Positions 23,059-33,775 of a stretch of 64,000 nucleotides of DNA are shown here, in pieces. Origin of the DNA: Myotis daubentonii (Eukaryota > Chordata > Mammalia > Chiroptera > Vespertilionidae); assembly GCF_963259705.1 (NCBI RefSeq), contig NC_081842.1:91874433-91938432 (forward strand), given 5' to 3'. The notes under the pieces were generated by a model. It did no database searches. It was given only the letters and a program-made list of their open reading frames with translations, and was not told the origin of the DNA. The position numbers and the translations under genes were made by a program. The first letter of the stretch is position 1; every line of letters starts with the position of its first letter.

Positions 23059-23744
23059 TCCTATCTAATAAAAGAGAAACATGGTAATTAACTGTAGCTC
23101 CGACACGCTTCCCATTGGCTAATCAGGGTGATATGCAAATTAACTGCCAACCAAGATGGAGGCCGGCAGCCAGGCAGCTGAAGCGAACAGGGAGTCTTGC
23201 TTGCTCCAATGACAGAGGAATCCAGGTTCCCCACATGCCGCAGCCCAGCTCTGAGCTGTTCTCTAAGAAACAATGTTTCAAATATAGAAGCTAAACAAAA
23301 CCCAGAAACCTGCTTTCAGTCAGCCTGGATCTCAGAGCTGGAGTCACAACAAAGTTTCAAATACAGAAGGTAAACAAAGCACAGAAACCTGCTTTCAACA
23401 GCCGAGGTATCAGAGCTGGAGCAGAGCCTCAGAGCTAAAGACGGCACTCAGCTCCAGTGACAACCATAGCAGGTAAATAAATCCCAGAATAAAAAAGAAA
23501 AAAGAAATAAAAGGGAGGTTGGGAGCTTCAGTCACCCGCCAGCCTGAAAACGGCCCTCAGGCCCTCACCCAGACTGGCCAGGCACCCCAGTGGGGACCCC
23601 CACCCTGAAGGGGGTGTGACCAGCTGCAAACAGCCATCATCCCCTCACCCAGGCTGGCCAGGCACCCCAGTGGGGACCCCCACCCTGATACAGGACACCC
23701 TTCAGGGCAAACCAGCAGGCCCCCACCCGTGCACCAGGCCTCTA
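23059..23744 (+). mobile_element. Composite Helitron 1, part A
   Basis: 5' end TCCTATCTAATAAAAGAG preceded by A 23058. It holds GCCAATCAGGGTGATATGCA-like leader, CAACCAAGATGGAGGCCGG, an A-rich tract near 23490 and two tandem copies of GGCCAGGCACCCCAGTGGGG. It ends GTGCACCAGGCCTCTA without a left hairpin arm and runs straight into part B. The same A-B join occurs at 28952/28953, 34925/34926 and 38448/38449. Confidence 0.85.
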
Positions 23745-24972
23745 TCCTGTATAGTAAAAGGGTAATATGCCTCCCAGCACCGGGATCAGCAGAGTTGAGA
23801 GGCCTCCCGGCACCGGGATTAGCAGAGCCGCGAGGCCTCCCAGCACCAGGATCAGTGGAGCAGTGAGGCCTCCCAGCATTGGGATCAGCGGAGCAGCGAG
23901 GCCTCACTGCCTCGATGTCAAACGGATCTGCGAGGCCTCCCAGCACTGGGATCAGCGGAGCCGTGAGGCCTCCTGGCCCCTGGAGTAGCGTGACAGGGGC
24001 AGCGCCCAAACCCCCTGATCGCCCTGCAGCTCTGTGTGTGACAGAGGGTGGGGTCACAACCTCCTTATCCGCCCTGCTCTGTTCATGACAGGGGAAGGCG
24101 CCCCAACCCCCTGATCGGCCCTGCTCTGTGCCTGAGACGGGGAAGCTCCCCAACCCCCTGGTCGGCCCTGCTCTGTGTGTGACAGGGTGCGGTGCCCCAA
24201 CCCCCCCATGGGCCCTGCTCTGTGTGACGGGGTGGAGCCACAACTTCCCCTCGGTCCTGCCTTGAGTGTGACAGGGGGTGGCACCCCAACCCCCCAATCG
24301 GGCCTACCCTGATCGTGACTTAGGGTGGCATCGCAACTTCCTGATCCGCCCTCCTCTGTGCATGGCAGGGGGGATCTCCCCAACCCCCTGATCAGCCCTG
24401 CTCTGTGGGTGACAGGGGGGAGCTCCCCAACCCCTTGATTGGTCCTGCTCTGTGTGTGACAGGGTACAGAGCCCCAAACCCCTGATGGGCCCTGCTCTGT
24501 GTGTGTCAGGGGGCAGCGCCCCAAACACCTGATCGGCTGGCTCTGTATGTTACAGGGGTGGCACCACAACCCCCTGATCTGCCCTGCTCTGTGCGTGACA
24601 GGGGGTGGCGCCACAACCTCCCCATCGACCCTGCCTTGAGTGTGACAGGGGGCGGTGCCCCAACCCCCCAATCGGCCCTACCCTGAGTGTGACTGGGGGT
24701 GGCATCGCAACCTCCTGATCCACCCTGCTCTGTGCATGACAGGGAGTGGCGCCCCAACTCCCCAATCGGCCCTGCTCTGAGCTCGACCAGGGGTTGCGGG
24801 GCAGGCACCTAGGGATTAGGCCTGCCCTTTGCCACCCGGGAGCGGGCCTAAGCCAGCAGGTCGTTATCTCCCGAGGGGTCCCAGACTGTGAGAGGACACA
24901 AGTGGGGCTGAGGGATACCTCCCCCCCCCCCGCCCCCGCCAGTGCACAAATTTTTGTGCACCGGGCCTCTAG
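23745..24972 (+). mobile_element. Composite Helitron 1, part B with minisatellite
   Basis: 5' TCCTGTATAGTAAAAGGG, 3' hairpin GTGCACAAATTTTTGTGCAC and CCTCTAG ending at 24972, followed by T. Between 23990 and 24790 lie about 14 diverged units of roughly 50-66 bp centred on CCCTGCTCTGTGTGTGACAG...CCCCAACCCCCTGATCGG. The repeats create long open frames that I do not regard as genes. Confidence 0.9.
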
Positions 24973-25270
24973 TTTATCTAATAAGTTGTTTTGGATCCTA
25001 AATATGATAGTCTAAGAAAAGCCATAGGTTGATATATTCAAAGAAGTGGAAGGAATTCAAAGCTTTTGAATATGTGTTTGAGTAGTAGATTGGAAAAAAT
25101 AGATAACCCTAAATCATGTTTAAAAACCATACACAAAATTGGTGACTTTTAAAAATATTTTATATTTATAATAACTGGTTATATCCAATTTAGTAGTTTC
25201 ATGTGTATATGTGTGTGAGACCCACCCTTTATTGAGTCAAAATTAAAAACATATGGTTATTGGTTATGTT
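24973..25270. other. Spacer between composite Helitron and half-LINE
   Basis: AT-rich DNA with no feature recognised. Confidence 0.5.
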
Positions 25271-25371
25271 AAAAAGTTAAATGGGAGACAGCCGTGGGTG
25301 TCAACACAGACCCCACCATTTCATGGCAGTATGACAGTGAGTCAACTATTTAAACTCGGTTTCCGGAGAAC

Positions 25372-25382
25372 CAAGATGGCGG
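25372..25382 (+). promoter_or_regulatory. YY1-like site in the half-LINE 5' UTR
   Basis: CAAGATGGCGG lies about 90 bases from the element's 5' end. YY1 sites with the AAGATGGC core position transcription starts in primate L1 promoters; that it does so here is inference. Confidence 0.4.
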
Positions 25383-26066
25383 CATAGGTTAACGCCGGAG
25401 TTTGCTGCTTTGAACAACTACTTCAAAAGTGAAACTAAAAGACGGAACGGACATCACGCAGAACCCCAGGAACGCTGGCTGAGTGGAAGTCCTACAACTA
25501 GGAGGAAAGAGAAACGCATACGGACACTCAGAGGAGGCGCAGTGCTGAAGTCAAATTCTGAGGTGCGGAGTGCGAGGAGCGGGCTGGCGGCGGAGGGCAC
25601 GGTTGGCGTTTTCAATCGGGAGGGAGTCGCAGACTCTGAGCTCCAGATACAGGCGAGTCTTTAGGGACCCAGACTCAAACGGGAGAAGCGGGACTGTCTG
25701 GCTTCGGTCAGAGCGAGTGCAGCTTTCTCTCTGAGCTTTGCAGCGGGTGCTGGGACTCAGAGAGGCAGAGCCCCTGGGGACAGGACTGAGAGCCGCCATA
25801 ACTGCTCTCTCCGGCCCACCCTGTTGATCCTGTGCGACCCGCCCCGCCCAAGCCCTGCACAGAGGCATTTGCCGGATAGCCTCAGGCAAAGGCTAGATTA
25901 GCACCTCCCTAGAGGACAGAAGTTCTCTCACCGCTGACACAGCTGATTCTCATAGCCACTTGGCCTGGAGGTCAAACCCTCCCTGGAATTAGCTACAACA
26001 ATCAAGATTTATCTATAAGACTGCGAACAAAGACCACTAGGGGGTGCACCAAGGAAGCATAACAAA

Positions 26067-26915
26067 ATGCGGAGACAAAGAAACAGGACAAAATTGTCAA
26101 TGGAAGAAATAGAGTTCAGAACCACACTTTTAAGGTCTCTCAAGAACTGTTTAGAAGCTGCCGATAAACTTAATGAGATCTACACGAAAACTAATAAGAC
26201 CCTCGATCTTATATTGGGGAACCAACTAGAAATTAAGTGCACACGGACTGAAATAACGAATATTATACAGACGCCCGACAGCAGACCAGAGGAGCGCAAG
26301 AATCAAGTCAATGATTTGAAATGCGAGGAAGCAAAAAACATCCAACCGGAAAAGCAACATGAAAAAAGAATCCAAAAATGAGAGGATAGTGTAAGGAGCC
26401 TCTGGGACAGCTTCAAGCGTACCAACATCTGAATTATAGGGGTGCCAGAAGATGAGAGAGAGCAAGATATTGAAAACCTATTTGAAGAAATAATGACAGA
26501 AAACTTCCCCCACCTGGTGAAAGAAATGGACTTACAGGTCCAAGAAGCGCGGAGAACCCCAAACAAAAGGAATCCAAAGAGGACCACACCAAGACACATC
26601 ATAATTAAAATGCCAAAAGCAAAAGATAAAGAGAGAATCTTAAAAACAGCAAGAGAAAGAAACTCAGTTACCTACAAGGGAATACCCATACGACTGTCAG
26701 CTGATTTCTCAACAGAAACTTTGCAGGCCAGAAGGGAGTGGCAAGAAATATTCAAAGTGATGAATACCAAGAACCTACAACCAAGATTACTTTATCCAGC
26801 AAAGCTATCCTTCAGAATTGAAGGTCAGATAAAGAGCTTCACAGATAAGGAAAAGCTAAAGGAGTTCATCACCACCAAACCAGGATTATATGAAATGCTG
26901 AAAGGTATCCTTTAA
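26067..26915 (+). pseudogene. L1 ORF1p-like frame of half-LINE copy 2, two stops
   Basis: One frame of 282 codons from ATG 26067 to TAA 26913-26915. Residues 1 to about 100 form a predicted coiled coil (RSLKNCLEAADKLNEIY...). The RNA-binding core follows: IIGVPEDEREQDIENLFEEI, KRNPKRTTPRHIIIKMPKAK, RILKTARERNSVTYKG and the C-terminal LYPAKLSFRIEGQIKSFTDK. Two TGA codons interrupt it, at 26379-26381 and 26430-26432. The second sits where L1 ORF1 proteins carry arginine and is present in copy 1 too. The last 157 codons (26442-26912) are open and better preserved than in copy 1. Confidence 0.85.
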
Positions 26916-27291
26916 GAAGAGGAAGAGGAAGAAAAAGGTAAAGATACAAATTATGAACAACAAATATGCATCTATCAACAAGTGAATCTAAGAATCAAGT
27001 GAATAAATAATCTGATGAAAAGAATGAACTGTTGATTATAATAGAATCAGGGACATAGAAAGGGAATGGACTGACTATTCTTGGGGGGGAAAGGGGTGTG
27101 GGAGATGTGGGAAGAGACTGGACAAAAATCGTGCACCTATGGATGAGGACAGTGGGTGGGGAGTGAGGGCGGAGGGTGGGGCGGGAACTGGGAGGAGGGG
27201 AGTTATGGGGGGGGAAAAAAGGGAACAAATGTAATAATCTGAACAATAAAGATTTAATTTTTAAAAAAAAAGAAAAAAAAAAGTTAAATGG

Positions 27292-27744
27292 ATGGCAAAT
27301 TGAGGTAATACATGTAAGACCTGAGACTTGAAGAATATAGGATAAAAATTAGAGGTCCCAGGAGAGGAGTTATGGTTGGGAAGAGAATTGTGTTAGTAGA
27401 AACTAAATTTCTGTGCACACTTATTACTGGAAGCTTTTCAGATAGCAATGTAGGTGTTTAGAATAATAATGCTTTTCAGTTATTTTTTTTCTACTATAGT
27501 TTATGAAAAAGATGACTGAACCTATGTGGCCTGTGCTTGTGTTTGGATTTGATTCAGGACTTAGTAACAACACAGATTTGAGTATTTTTTAGGGTTCAAG
27601 TAAAAGAATCAGATCAATAGCAGGCAATGGAGCATTTGGAATTGTCTGTGAGACTTGATCTCTGAGCAAAGTGCAGACAGAGATTGTTGGATACAAACCA
27701 ATTCCAAGTAGAAAAAGAATCACAGGGTAGGAAAGCAATCATGG
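27292..27744. other. Intergenic stretch, nothing recognised
   Basis: No frame or repeat identified. Confidence 0.5.
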
Positions 27745-27978
27745 TATAGGAAAAATAATCATGGCTTTGGAGACAAACTAATATGGTCACCAAACCTTGA
27801 GCTGTTTTTTAGCTTGGGTCATAAGCCATTTTACTTTTTGTGTCTTAATTATCTATAAAAGTAAATTAACAAACTAGCAATTATAAAACTTTCCCCACAG
27901 AATGATTGTGAGGACTGTAGGTCCTTGAATAACACTATGCTTGGCATAGAAGGAGGTCTCAATAAATTTCAGGTTTTT
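27745..27978 (+). repeat. MIR-type SINE
   Basis: ATCATGGCTTTGGAGACAAAC, GAGCTGTTTTTTAGCTTGGG, TTAATTATCTATAAAAGTAAA, AATGATTGTGAGGACTGTAGG and AACACTATGCTTGGCATAGAAGG follow the MIR order to its 3' end. 27979-28315 holds nothing recognised. Confidence 0.7.
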
Positions 27979-28315
27979 TTTCCTTAACCTATAGACTTGG
28001 TGGACATTAGAAAGCCGTGTGTCTTGTGATGGACATCTATAGCTAACAGACATCTCTGTCTCTCTGCCGTTTTTTTAACCTTTGTCTCTCTTTTCCATCT
28101 GTCATATCTATATCTACACTATATAGTCATATTCCTATTTTCATTGTGCCAATTTTCTCAAGTCTTCTAAAACAAATAGGTGTTTTTAGATGGAATGTGA
28201 ATCTTTTCTAAATAGTATCTAACATGTTCTTAAAACTTGTTCTATAATATATAGTATTATTTTTATTGTTGGGAAGTGACCATAAACTTGATTCTATTAT
28301 ACATAAAATTCTATA

Positions 28316-28952
28316 TCTACACTAATAAAAGAAAACATGCAAATTCTCCGTACCTTTGCTATGCCCAAAGCCACACCCACCAGCCAATCAGAGTGACTAT
28401 ATGCAAATTAACCAAACCAAAATGGCGGCCGACAGCCACGGAGCTGGAGCAAGGAGGAGGCTTGGTTGCCCCAATGATGGAGGAAGCCAAGCTTCCCGCC
28501 TGCCCCGGTGGCTCTGAGCTCCACTCAAAGCAACAAGGGTTCAATTATAGAAGGTAAATAAACCCCAGATACCTGCTTTTAGCCAGCCATGGCCACAGAG
28601 CTAGAGCGAGCAGGAAGCTTCCCTCCTTACCACCCTGGCTGGCTCTGAGCTCCTTTCAAGCTACAAAGTTTCAATTAGAAGGTAAATAAATCCCAGAATT
28701 AAAAGAAAAAAAGGAGAGGCTGGGAGCTTCTGTCGCAGGGGGCTTGGCCAGCCTGAAAACGGCTGTCAGCCCCTCACCAGACTGGCCAGGCATCCCAGTG
28801 GGAAACCCCCGCCCTAAAGGGGTGTGGCCAGCCTGAAAACAGCCATCAGCCCCTCACCCAGGCTGGCCAGGCACCCCTGCAGGACCCCCACCCTGATCTA
28901 GGACACCCTTCAGGGTAAACCAGCTGGCCTCCACCAATGCACCAGGCTTCTA
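28316..28952 (+). mobile_element. Composite Helitron 2, part A
   Basis: 5' TCTACACTAATAAAAGAAAAC preceded by A 28315. It shares with 23059-23744 the segments CAGCCAATCAGAGTGA, ATGCAAATTAACCAAA, AAAATGGCGGCCGACAGCC, the TTCAATTATAGAAGGTAAATAAA tract and the GACACCCTTCAGGGTAAACCAGC run before GCACCAGGCTTCTA. Confidence 0.85.
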
Positions 28953-29429
28953 TCCTATATAATAAAAGGGTAATAAGCAAACTGACCCTAACAGTAGAAC
29001 AACTGGGAATGACTGGTCACTATGACACACACTGACCACCAGGGGGCAGACAAACACTGACCACCAGGGGGCAGACACGGAGCTGCCCCCTGGTGGTCAG
29101 TACACTCCCACAGGGGCAGCTCCGCTCAACCACAAGCCAGGCTGATGGCTGCCAGCACAGTAGTGATGGTGGGAGCCTCTCCTGCCCTCTGCAGCACTAA
29201 GAATGTCTGACTGCAGCTTAGGCCTGCTCCCGCTAGCAAGTGGACATCCCCCGAGGGCTGCCGGGCTGCCAGAGGGATGTCTGACTGCCAGCTTGGGCCT
29301 GATCCCCCAGGGAGCAGGCCTAAGCCAGCAGGTGGACATCCTCCGAGGGGTCCCAGACTGCAAGAGGGCATAGGCTGGGCTGAATGACCCCCCCCGAGTG
29401 CACAAAATTTTTGTGCACCAGGCCTCTAG
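28953..29429 (+). mobile_element. Composite Helitron 2, part B
   Basis: 5' TCCTATATAATAAAAGGG. It contains CACTGACCACCAGGGGGCAG twice plus its inverted mate (29013-29100), then AGCAGGCCTAAGCCAGCAGG. The 3' hairpin is GTGCACAAAATTTTTGTGCA and CCTCTAG to 29429, then T. It lacks the minisatellite of the 23745 copy. Confidence 0.9.
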
Positions 29430-29793
29430 TGCTTATATAAAGGAAAACATGAAGTACCCAATATTTTTAGGATTGTGAACCAAACATACTATTGAGCATA
29501 ACTGCAGGGAGAGAACAAATGATCAATTACTTATAGTTATTAATTGCTTTTCAGTTATAAATTCCACTAATTTAATACTTGACTTGATTACCTTTCTGAT
29601 TAATCTAATGAAGTAAGTAGAGTAAGAAATCTTTGCTCTTTCAGTTTGTTAGACAATTTTTCCAATTCAAATTCTCTTTCCAAAGGGGAATTACATTTTA
29701 TTGGAACACTATCTTTACTCATCTAAAAGCATGCTGTGGTGTCATTCTAATACTTGTTTTTAATCTCCACACTATTGGGCATTTATAGACATA
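29430..29793. other. Spacer between Helitrons
   Basis: AT-rich, nothing recognised. Confidence 0.5.
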
Positions 29794-31013
29794 CTAGGGG
29801 CCCGGTGCACAAAATTCGTGCACTGGGTGTGTGTGTGTGGGGGAGTGTCCCTCAGCCCAGCCTGCCCCCTCTCACATACTGGGAGCCCTCAGGCGTTGAC
29901 CCCCATCACCCTCCAATCGCAGGATCGGCCCCTTGCCCAATCCAGGCCTGGGCAGGGGACCCTCATTTCCCCCCATCACTGGTTCTGCCCCCAGCCCAAG
30001 CCTGATGCCTCGGCCAGAGGCGTAGACCCCCATCACCCTCCGATCACCTGATTGGCCCCTTGCCCAGGCCTGACGCCTCCGCCAGAGGTGTCAGGCTTGG
30101 ACAGGGGACCCCCGTCTCCCCCTGATCACTGGCTCTGGCCCCCGCCCAGGCCTGAGGCCTCTGGCCCAGGAATCATGCCTGGGCAGGGGACCTGCATCTC
30201 CCTCTGATCGCTTGCTCCCCCCCCCCCGCCCAAGCCTGACGCCTCTGACCCAGGCTTCAGGCCTGGGCAAGGGGACCATCATATCCCCCCAATCCCCGGC
30301 TCAGCCCCCCTCCCAGGCCTGATGCCTCGACCAGAGGAGTTGACCCTCATCACCCTCCGATCAGCAATCACCGGATCGGCCCCTTGACCAGGTCTGAGGC
30401 CTCTGGCAGAGGTGTCAGGCCTGGGCAGGGGACCCCCAGCTCCCCGTGGTTGCAGGCTCCGCCCCTGCCCAGGCCTAACGCCTCTGGCCTAGGCGTCCGG
30501 CCCGGGCAGCGGGGACCCGCAGCTGCAGTGGCCCCGCGATCGTGGGCTTCGCTTTAGGCCCAGGCAAGGGACCCCTAGCTCCCGGCACTGCCAGCTTCGA
30601 CCGTGTCCAGCTCCCATCGCTGGCTCCACCCCTACTTTTTGCTATCACTGGCCAGGGCGGCAAAGGCACCTGATTCTCCTATCATGGCTGGGGGGCAGGG
30701 CCAAGGAGGCCCCAGGGCCACCTTGGCCCTGCCCCCCAGCTCTTAGCTCCCCCCTGGGTTTCCGATCACTGTCAGTGGCATGGGGCTTCTTCCTGCTTTC
30801 CCTTTCGCCTCCCTGCATTGTGCCTACATATGCAAATTAACCGCCATCTTGTTGGCAGTTAACTGCCAATCTTAGTTGGCAGTTAACTGCCAATCATAGT
30901 TGGCAGTTAACTGCCAATCATAGTTGGCAGTTAATTTGCAGATAGCCCTGATTAGCCAATGAAAAGGGTATCATCGTACGCCAATTACCATTTTTCTATT
31001 TTATTAGATAGGA
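29794..31013 (-). mobile_element. 1.2-kb HeliBat-type Helitron, sibling of 18430-19729
   Basis: Same ends, same order of GC-rich tandem units and same 5' region as 18430-19729, with flanks A 29793 and T 31014. It lacks some tandem units near 29940 but has three, not two, copies of the palindrome TTGGCAGTTAACTGCCAA (30852, 30876, 30900). A (TG)n run sits just inside the 3' hairpin. Confidence 0.9.
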
Positions 31014-31347
31014 TTGAGAACACGAGACAAAGGGGAGTCAGTAGAAAAGACAAGCTAGATTTTCTGAGTAACAATTAGTCATTCAAGTAGTATCAGAAAT
31101 AAAAAGAGCTTGTAGAAATATTATAAAGATTATTTTCTTCTCTATTTATTTAATGATATCTATAAAGGAAGGTTTAAGTTATTCAGATAAGTGAAAATGC
31201 AAGAATGCAAGTATCCCAGAAAGGTAATTCTTATAGTCAATCTTATTCCAAGTATCAATAAGCATTATTAGCATATTTCACATGCAAAATGATTCTCTAT
31301 AAATTACAAAATGGCCTCTCATTTTGAGATTTTTATTAACAACTATC
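31014..31347. other. Spacer, nothing recognised
   Basis: AT-rich sequence without a named feature. Confidence 0.5.
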
Positions 31348-31362
31348 CAACATTACTTTTTA

Positions 31363-31575
31363 TTTTATTTTTAAATATATTTTTATTAATTTCAGAAAGG
31401 AAGGGAGAGAGAGATAAAAACATCAATATTGAGAAAGAATCATTGAGTGGCTGTCTCCTGCACGCCCGACACTGGGGATCAAGCCCACAACCCAGGCATG
31501 TGTCCTGACCTGGAATTAAACAGTGATCTCCTGTTTCATAGATTGACACTCAAGCACTGAGCTATGTGGCTGGGT
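31363..31575 (-). mobile_element. Ves SINE, minus strand, diverged
   Basis: The minus strand has a GACCCAGCCACATAGCTCAGTG head, GGGCTTGATCCCCAGTG and an oligo-A tail. CAACATTA occurs before (31348) and after (31576) the element as the target duplication, each followed by a T-rich run. Confidence 0.85.
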
Positions 31576-31774
31576 CAACATTATTTTTTAAATATGACAT
31601 TTAATGCTATTATATATAAAGCTATTTGTTCAATGTATTAAGATGTATTTTATGTACAATTTAAAAATATAAATTTTCAAATAATATAGATGATTATTTT
31701 ATTCACATATTTATTTTTTAATTGCCTATGGGCCTACATCGGACTAGATAATATGAAGCTCTCAATTTAAAAAT

Positions 31775-31965
31775 TTTAAAAATATATGTATTTTTATTGT
31801 TAACAGTATTACAGATGTCCCTCATTTCTGCCCTCTTTGACCCCCTCTGCCCAGACTCTACCTCACCCCAGGCCTTCACACTATGATCTGTGTTCATGAG
31901 CTATAGATATAAGTATATAACATATATATAATTTATATATACATATATAGAAAAATTACATATAT
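31775..31965 (-). repeat. L1 3' UTR fragment, minus strand, diverged
   Basis: TTTTATTGTTAACAGTATTACAGATGTCCC, CTACCTCACCCCAGGCCTTCACAC and TGTGTTCATGAGCTATAGATAT match the antisense L1 3' UTR at 17690-17830 with many changes. Confidence 0.7.
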
Positions 31966-33775
31966 GTACAATTCAATATTTTGTAAGTTATTAATTAGCC
32001 TAAATCTACAATGCAGACTTTGCTTTTCATTTGGCTAGGTAGTAAACGTAGCCGATTGAAACTATTAGTTCCAAGTCTTTTCTCTACACACTTGCCACTG
32101 ATGCGTGGAAGGCAGAATGATTTCCTTGCCCTTTACCCTGGCCTCAGTTATATGACTTGATTTTTTGCCAGCTAGATTTAGAGAACTCAATATAAACAGA
32201 GGCTTGAAATGTGCCTACATCTTTGGGCTGTCTTGTCGGGCTCCTGATATCACCGTAAGAAGAGCATATAGCCCATATCTGCCCCTTTAACCTAAGCCCT
32301 GATAAACTTGAGCTGTATCTCAAACCCAAGTTGACTAGGTTCAAACAAACCCAGCCAATATCAGCCAAATCCCAACTTGCACATATTTCTGGGTGACAAA
32401 AATAGACATTTGTTTATGTAATCCATCAAACATTTGAGAGTATTTATCATATGCCGTTATTATATAGATCAGGATTTACATATAGTTTAGGTATTAGAAT
32501 TTAAAAAATCAAAAAATCTTAGTGCTCATCAAAGTCACACCTGGAGAAAATGCTTCCCCCAAGGAATGCCTGGAGACATTTTTGTTTGCCACAAATGGGA
32601 AGATGCTACCAGCATCCAGCCCAGAAGAGCAATAATACCCATGATGATCATCCTTGGTTTATGAATTTAGATTAGTAGTAAACTAAGTCAAATACACAAG
32701 CAAAATAGTTTTAAGTGAACGGATTTGAATTACTGGCCAAATATTCCAAACCTTAGCAATGTAGCCACTAAACTATCATATATATATACCCGGCATTCTC
32801 ACTGCTTCCTTTTGCATCCTGTTCTTTCACTTAGAATATTAAGCCTTGGGATGTTTTTTTCTTGATTCCAATATTGCTTGTGATTTCAATCTAACTTGTA
32901 CATTGCTACCAGTCTAATTTTTATTAAAGTTCCATTTTGATCACATTGCACAAAGTACTTATATAGGTAATTTTTATGAGTTTCAAAATTTTTCATAATT
33001 TTACTAGACTAGATTCTAGAATTTCTGATTCAAGAAACTAAGACTCACTATCTCACGCATATATTATATTTATTGCACATAGTATTTCCCTTGAATATTT
33101 ACTCATTTATTTTTATGTTGAATCTATTTTTAATGTTTGTTGATGGAAAACATCAATGCAAATCTGTTTATTTCCTTCAAAGGGAAGGCTTTAAAACATC
33201 TGTGTCTGTGCAATGTAAGTATATGAATGTTTGTAATATATGTCTGTGTGTGTGTGTGTGTGTGTGTATTTAGGTGTTGGACCTGGTGTTATGACTGCAC
33301 TAAAGTGTCCTTTTCTTATGCAGTCTTAGGACTGCACCTAAGTGTCTGACATATCTAATTCATTATCTGTTTTTCTTTCAATTTGTTACACATAGTAAAG
33401 AAAAATCTGGTAGTTAAACATGTTAAAATCACAAACTTTGGTTAATGAATGAGGAAAAAAATTTATGGACACAGTATAAATGATAACGATATATACATAC
33501 AGAACTTTACAGCGTTAAATTTTGAAATGACATTTGCAATAATCTAAGCCTGTCACTGGTTTATTTTAATGCAAATTCAAAAACTAAGTAAAATTACATG
33601 TGTTGATAGAGAAGTAGTCTTTAAAGACGCATTTTGAGTCAAACTTTGCATTATCATAGCTCTCATAAGAACATTATTTTTTTCTATTTACTCGTCTCTC
33701 TTTTCCTCTAGTGAGTGATAAGCTGTAGAACAGCTATTGTGTGTGAATGTGCTCTAAATATCATTATCCATAAAA
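31966..33775. other. Intergenic stretch with a (TG)n microsatellite
   Basis: The only structure noticed is a (TG)n run of about 26 bases at 33243-33268. No exon or named repeat seen. Confidence 0.5.

Larger units (their letters stand above)
25285..27277 (+). mobile_element. Complete HAL1-type half-LINE, about 2.0 kb
   Basis: It has a 5' UTR of about 780 bp, one ORF1-like frame, and a G-rich 3' UTR ending AATAAAGATTTAATTTTT and an A-rich tail. Perfect 14-bp target duplications AAAAAGTTAAATGG (25271-25284 and 27278-27291) show that this is the full inserted unit, so ORF2 is not lost by truncation but absent from the element. The 3' UTR matches copy 1 at 1017-1375 closely. It must have been copied by another element's reverse transcriptase, probably an L1 such as that at 52767-62500. 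Confidence 0.9.

Noticed and set aside
23557..24671. Overlapping minus-strand frames of 246 and 205 codons
   Set aside because: Same minisatellite composition in the sibling Helitron. Residues repeat AGPIRGLGxxPLSHTEQ-type units in several frames at once.
23745..24972. Regular repeats resembling a CRISPR array
   Set aside because: Units are diverged and variable in length, with no unique spacers, and sit in a eukaryotic transposon.
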